DNA of 64,000 nt from Rhodocyclus tenuis (GTDB taxonomy: Bacteria > Pseudomonadota > Gammaproteobacteria > Burkholderiales > Rhodocyclaceae): the NCBI RefSeq assembly GCF_014197755.1, contig NZ_JACIGE010000010.1:62001-126000 (forward strand), in the 5' to 3' direction. Both the position numbers and the translations under genes were made by a program. Every line of letters starts with the position of its first letter. Position 1 is the first letter of the stretch. The notes beneath the pieces were generated by a model. It saw only the letters and a program-made list of their open reading frames with translations. It was not told the origin of the DNA and made no database searches. Shown here one piece after another: positions 61,734-64,000 of this stretch.

Positions 61734-64000
61734 ATGAACAAGGGAATTTTCCGGCTGGTTTTCGATGCGCGGCGCGGCATGCACGTGCCGGCGGCCGAGT
61801 GCGTGCGTGGCTGCGGCAAGCGGACGAGCCGGCAGCGTTCGCCGCGCAGCGCCGGCGCCGCCGTTGCCAGTGCGCTGGCGCTGCTGGCGGGAAACGCCGA
61901 AGCGGCACGGCCGCTGCCGTCTTCGGCGAACCTGACGCCGCAGTTCAACCTGCCGCAGGCCGCCGCCAACTTCAACCAGCTCGGGCGTGCCACGCAGGCG
62001 ATCGATGCCGCCAACGCGCAGCGCATGATCGTCAACCAGACCGACCAGCGGGTGATCCTCAACTGGTCGAGCTTCGACATCGGCGCCGGCTATACGGTGA
62101 AGTTCGTCCAGCCGACCGGCGGCTCGGCATTGAACAACATCCGCAGCAGTGACCCGAGCGTGATCCTCGGCAATATCGAAGCCAACGCCGAGGTGATCCT
62201 CTACAACGCCAACGGCATGCTTTTCGGCAAGGGTGCGACGGTCACTACCGGCAATTTCATCGCCACCACGCTGAAAATCGCCGACGAGCAGTTCGAGAAG
62301 GGTTACCGCAACATCACCAGCTACACGCCGGCTTTTCAGGCAGCGGATGGCGAAACCGGCGGCTTCATCCGTGTCGAGGCCGGTGCCAGCATCAACGCGG
62401 CTAGCGGCGGCGACATCCTGATGTTCGCGCCGCGCGTGCTCAACGAAGGCCGGCTTTCGGCACCGGGCGGACAGGTGGCGCTCGCCGCCGGGCAGAAAGT
62501 TTATCTGGCGGCCTCGCTCGACCCGGCGGCGCGCGGGCTGCTGGTCGAGGTCGATCCATTCGCCACTGCCGACAAGGACTACAACACGGTCGAAAACGCG
62601 GCGACCGGCAGTACGAAAGTGACGCTCGACAGCGGCGAACTGGTGCAGCGGGTCAACGAGATCGTCACCGAACGCGGCAGCATCAGTCTGGTCGGTCTGT
62701 CGGTCAAGCAGAACGGCACGGCGCGGGCGACGACGGCGGTGAAGGGGCAGAACGGCGCGATCTACCTGCTGGCGCACGGCAAAACCGTCTTGGCGACGCA
62801 TTCCGACGGGATCGAAGGGCACACCATGGCCAAGGCGGTCGAGGCTGGCGAACTGGTGCTCGGCGCCACGAGCGTGACGCGCGTCGATCCTGATGCCAGT
62901 AACGCCACCCAGCTCGACGCCGAGTACTTCTACAACTCGATCGTCCGCCTCGAAGGCAAACAGATACACCTGCTCGGCGGTGCGCAGATCATCGCCCCGG
63001 GCGCCGGCAGCGTCACTCCCGCTGCCACCGCGACCAATCAGGAGACGAAACGCGGCGTGAGCATCGTCGCCAGCGCGACGCCACTGTCTTCGGGCGTGTT
63101 CGGCACCGCGACCAGCGCTTCCGATGACAGCTGGATCGTGATCGATCCGAAGGTACTGATCGACGTCTCGGGAACGAACGTCAATTTGCCGATGAGCCGC
63201 AACGTGCTCACCGGCCGACTGTTCGCGATCCAGCTGGCCGACTCGCCGCTGCAACGCACCGGCGTTCTCTACCGGACCGAAGTCTCCTTCGACCGGCGCA
63301 AGAACAACAACACCGGCCTGAAGGTGGCCAACGTCAGCGACTTCTACGGCCAGATCGCGCGCACTGCGGCGGAAAAGCTGTCGGCGGGCGGCACCATTTC
63401 GATCAAGTCCGACGGCGCCGTTGTCGTCGGCCAGCGCGCCAGGCTCGATGTTTCAGGCGGCACCCTCAACTATGCCGGTGGCGAAATCAGGACGACGCTG
63501 CTGCGCCAGGGAAATCGTCTGATCGACATTGCCGATGCCCGCGCCGACGTGATCTACGACGAAGTGATCACCCCGAGCCAAGGCCGTTACGAAGCGGGCT
63601 ATGTCGAAGGCAAGGACGCCGGCACGCTGACGGTCGCCGGACGCCGGCTGGTGCTCGACGGCGAACTGGCCGGCAAGGTCGTTGCCGGGCCTTACCAGCG
63701 CGGGGCTTCGGCCGGATCGCGGCCCTTGGCCGGCCGCTTGCAGGTCGGCATCGTCGCGGGTCCCAGCGGCACGCCCGACTACTATGTGAACAATCTGGTG
63801 CTCAGCCAGACGCGCGCGACGGCGCTGGCCGAGAGCTTCTTTGCCAGCCCGTTTGCCACCGGCCTCGGTGCTCGCGGCGAGACCGCGACGATTTCGGCCG
63901 ACGCGCTTCAGGCAGGCGGCTTCGGCCGCGTCGAACTGCTCGCCAATGAGCTGTTCAGCCTGCAGACAGGAACCCGGCTCAATCTCGGCGCCGGCGGCAG
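61734..64000 (+). CDS. Two-partner secretion exoprotein TpsA (filamentous haemagglutinin-like), 5' part
   Basis: The frame is open from ATG 61734 to the right edge (755 codons visible) and continues. Extended signal peptide: MNKGIFRLVFDARRGMHVPA is the ESPR, followed after a linker by an h-region (ASALALLAGNAEA). The TPS domain starts soon after: QRMIVNQTDQRVILNWSSFD, NNIRSSDPSVILGNIEANAE, LYNANGMLFGKGA (the NPNG-like motif as NANG), then beta-helix repeats with AGGQV/GGTI-type turns. It is likely an adhesin or matrix protein exported by the upstream TpsB. Confidence 0.9.
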   Translation, partial: MNKGIFRLVFDARRGMHVPAAECVRGCGKRTSRQRSPRSAGAAVASALALLAGNAEAARPLPSSANLTPQFNLPQAAANFNQLGRATQAIDAANAQRMIVNQTDQRVILNWSSFDIGAGYTVKFVQPTGGSALNNIRSSDPSVILGNIEANAEVILYNANGMLFGKGATVTTGNFIATTLKIADEQFEKGYRNITSYTPAFQAADGETGGFIRVEAGASINAASGGDILMFAPRVLNEGRLSAPGGQVALAAGQKVYLAASLDPAARGLLVEVDPFATADKDYNTVENAATGSTKVTLDSGELVQRVNEIVTERGSISLVGLSVKQNGTARATTAVKGQNGAIYLLAHGKTVLATHSDGIEGHTMAKAVEAGELVLGATSVTRVDPDASNATQLDAEYFYNSIVRLEGKQIHLLGGAQIIAPGAGSVTPAATATNQETKRGVSIVASATPLSSGVFGTATSASDDSWIVIDPKVLIDVSGTNVNLPMSRNVLTGRLFAIQLADSPLQRTGVLYRTEVSFDRRKNNNTGLKVANVSDFYGQIARTAAEKLSAGGTISIKSDGAVVVGQRARLDVSGGTLNYAGGEIRTTLLRQGNRLIDIADARADVIYDEVITPSQGRYEAGYVEGKDAGTLTVAGRRLVLDGELAGKVVAGPYQRGASAGSRPLAGRLQVGIVAGPSGTPDYYVNNLVLSQTRATALAESFFASPFATGLGARGETATISADALQAGGFGRVELLANELFSLQTGTRLNLGAGG

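Noticed and set aside
60290-62080. 596-codon minus-strand open frame
   Set aside because: Antisense to TpsB and the TpsA start, both of which have diagnostic motifs.

Overview
The window is 64 kb of GC-rich, gene-dense bacterial chromosome. The sequence suggests a betaproteobacterium, most likely of the Rhodocyclales. Pointers are the mltG-tmk-holB-pilZ-tatD operon, a cytochrome bd operon headed by a CydP-like small protein, an EpsA-type LuxR regulator, a PEP-CTERM protein and several c-di-GMP proteins. This assignment comes from gene content only. I see no rRNA, tRNA, CRISPR array, phage or insertion sequence. Coordinates below use the start codon I judged best, often an internal ATG/GTG with a Shine-Dalgarno, so many genes are shorter than the longest open frame.

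Layout. 1-7.4 kb: truncated metY, a PaaK-type CoA ligase, corA, two related EAL-domain proteins (one catalytically dead), a lipase-like hydrolase and a small helix-hairpin-helix protein. 7.4-11 kb: sulfur assimilation (cysK, sulfate-binding protein, CysB-type regulator). 11-14.1 kb: tadA coupled to a signal-less L,D-transpeptidase, a TANGO2-family protein and ygfZ. 14.4-18.2 kb: the mltG-tmk-holB-pilZ-tatD operon, followed by a secreted ankyrin protein. 19.4-26.9 kb: ion transport (NhaD antiporter, P-type ATPase, CPA2 antiporter) with a YbdK ligase, an OmpA-like lipoprotein and a LapA-like protein.

27-30 kb: an exonuclease/UvrC-N-like protein, a TudS-related protein and a methyltransferase. 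31.3-34 kb: an ABC1 kinase, two NifX-like proteins and a DUF134 regulator behind a strong dyad. 34-39.1 kb (minus strand): cydP-cydA-cydB-cydX-ybgE, an SQR-like flavoprotein and a rhodanese. A sigma-54 activator with a cysteine-rich PAS domain is divergent from cyd. 40.8-46.1 kb: a CIA30 protein, a DUF3301 protein, a divergent pair of CBS-GGDEF c-di-GMP proteins and a small acidic protein.

46.4-57.3 kb is one co-directional block for a type II secretion-like machine: gspG, F, E, PilM/N/O-like inner-membrane proteins, secretin and three further pseudopilins, ending in an EpsA-type LuxR regulator and an ankyrin protein. It is followed by a PEP-CTERM protein, a cysteine-rich secreted protein with two calcium-loop motifs, and a two-partner secretion pair (TpsB, then TpsA running off the right edge). 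A 16-bp inverted-repeat motif with fixed geometry (TAGTC-N6-GACTA type) lies upstream of gspG, of the LuxR gene and of the PEP-CTERM gene. I consider it the most interesting signal here: a candidate regulon tying the secretion machine, its regulator and a possible cargo together.
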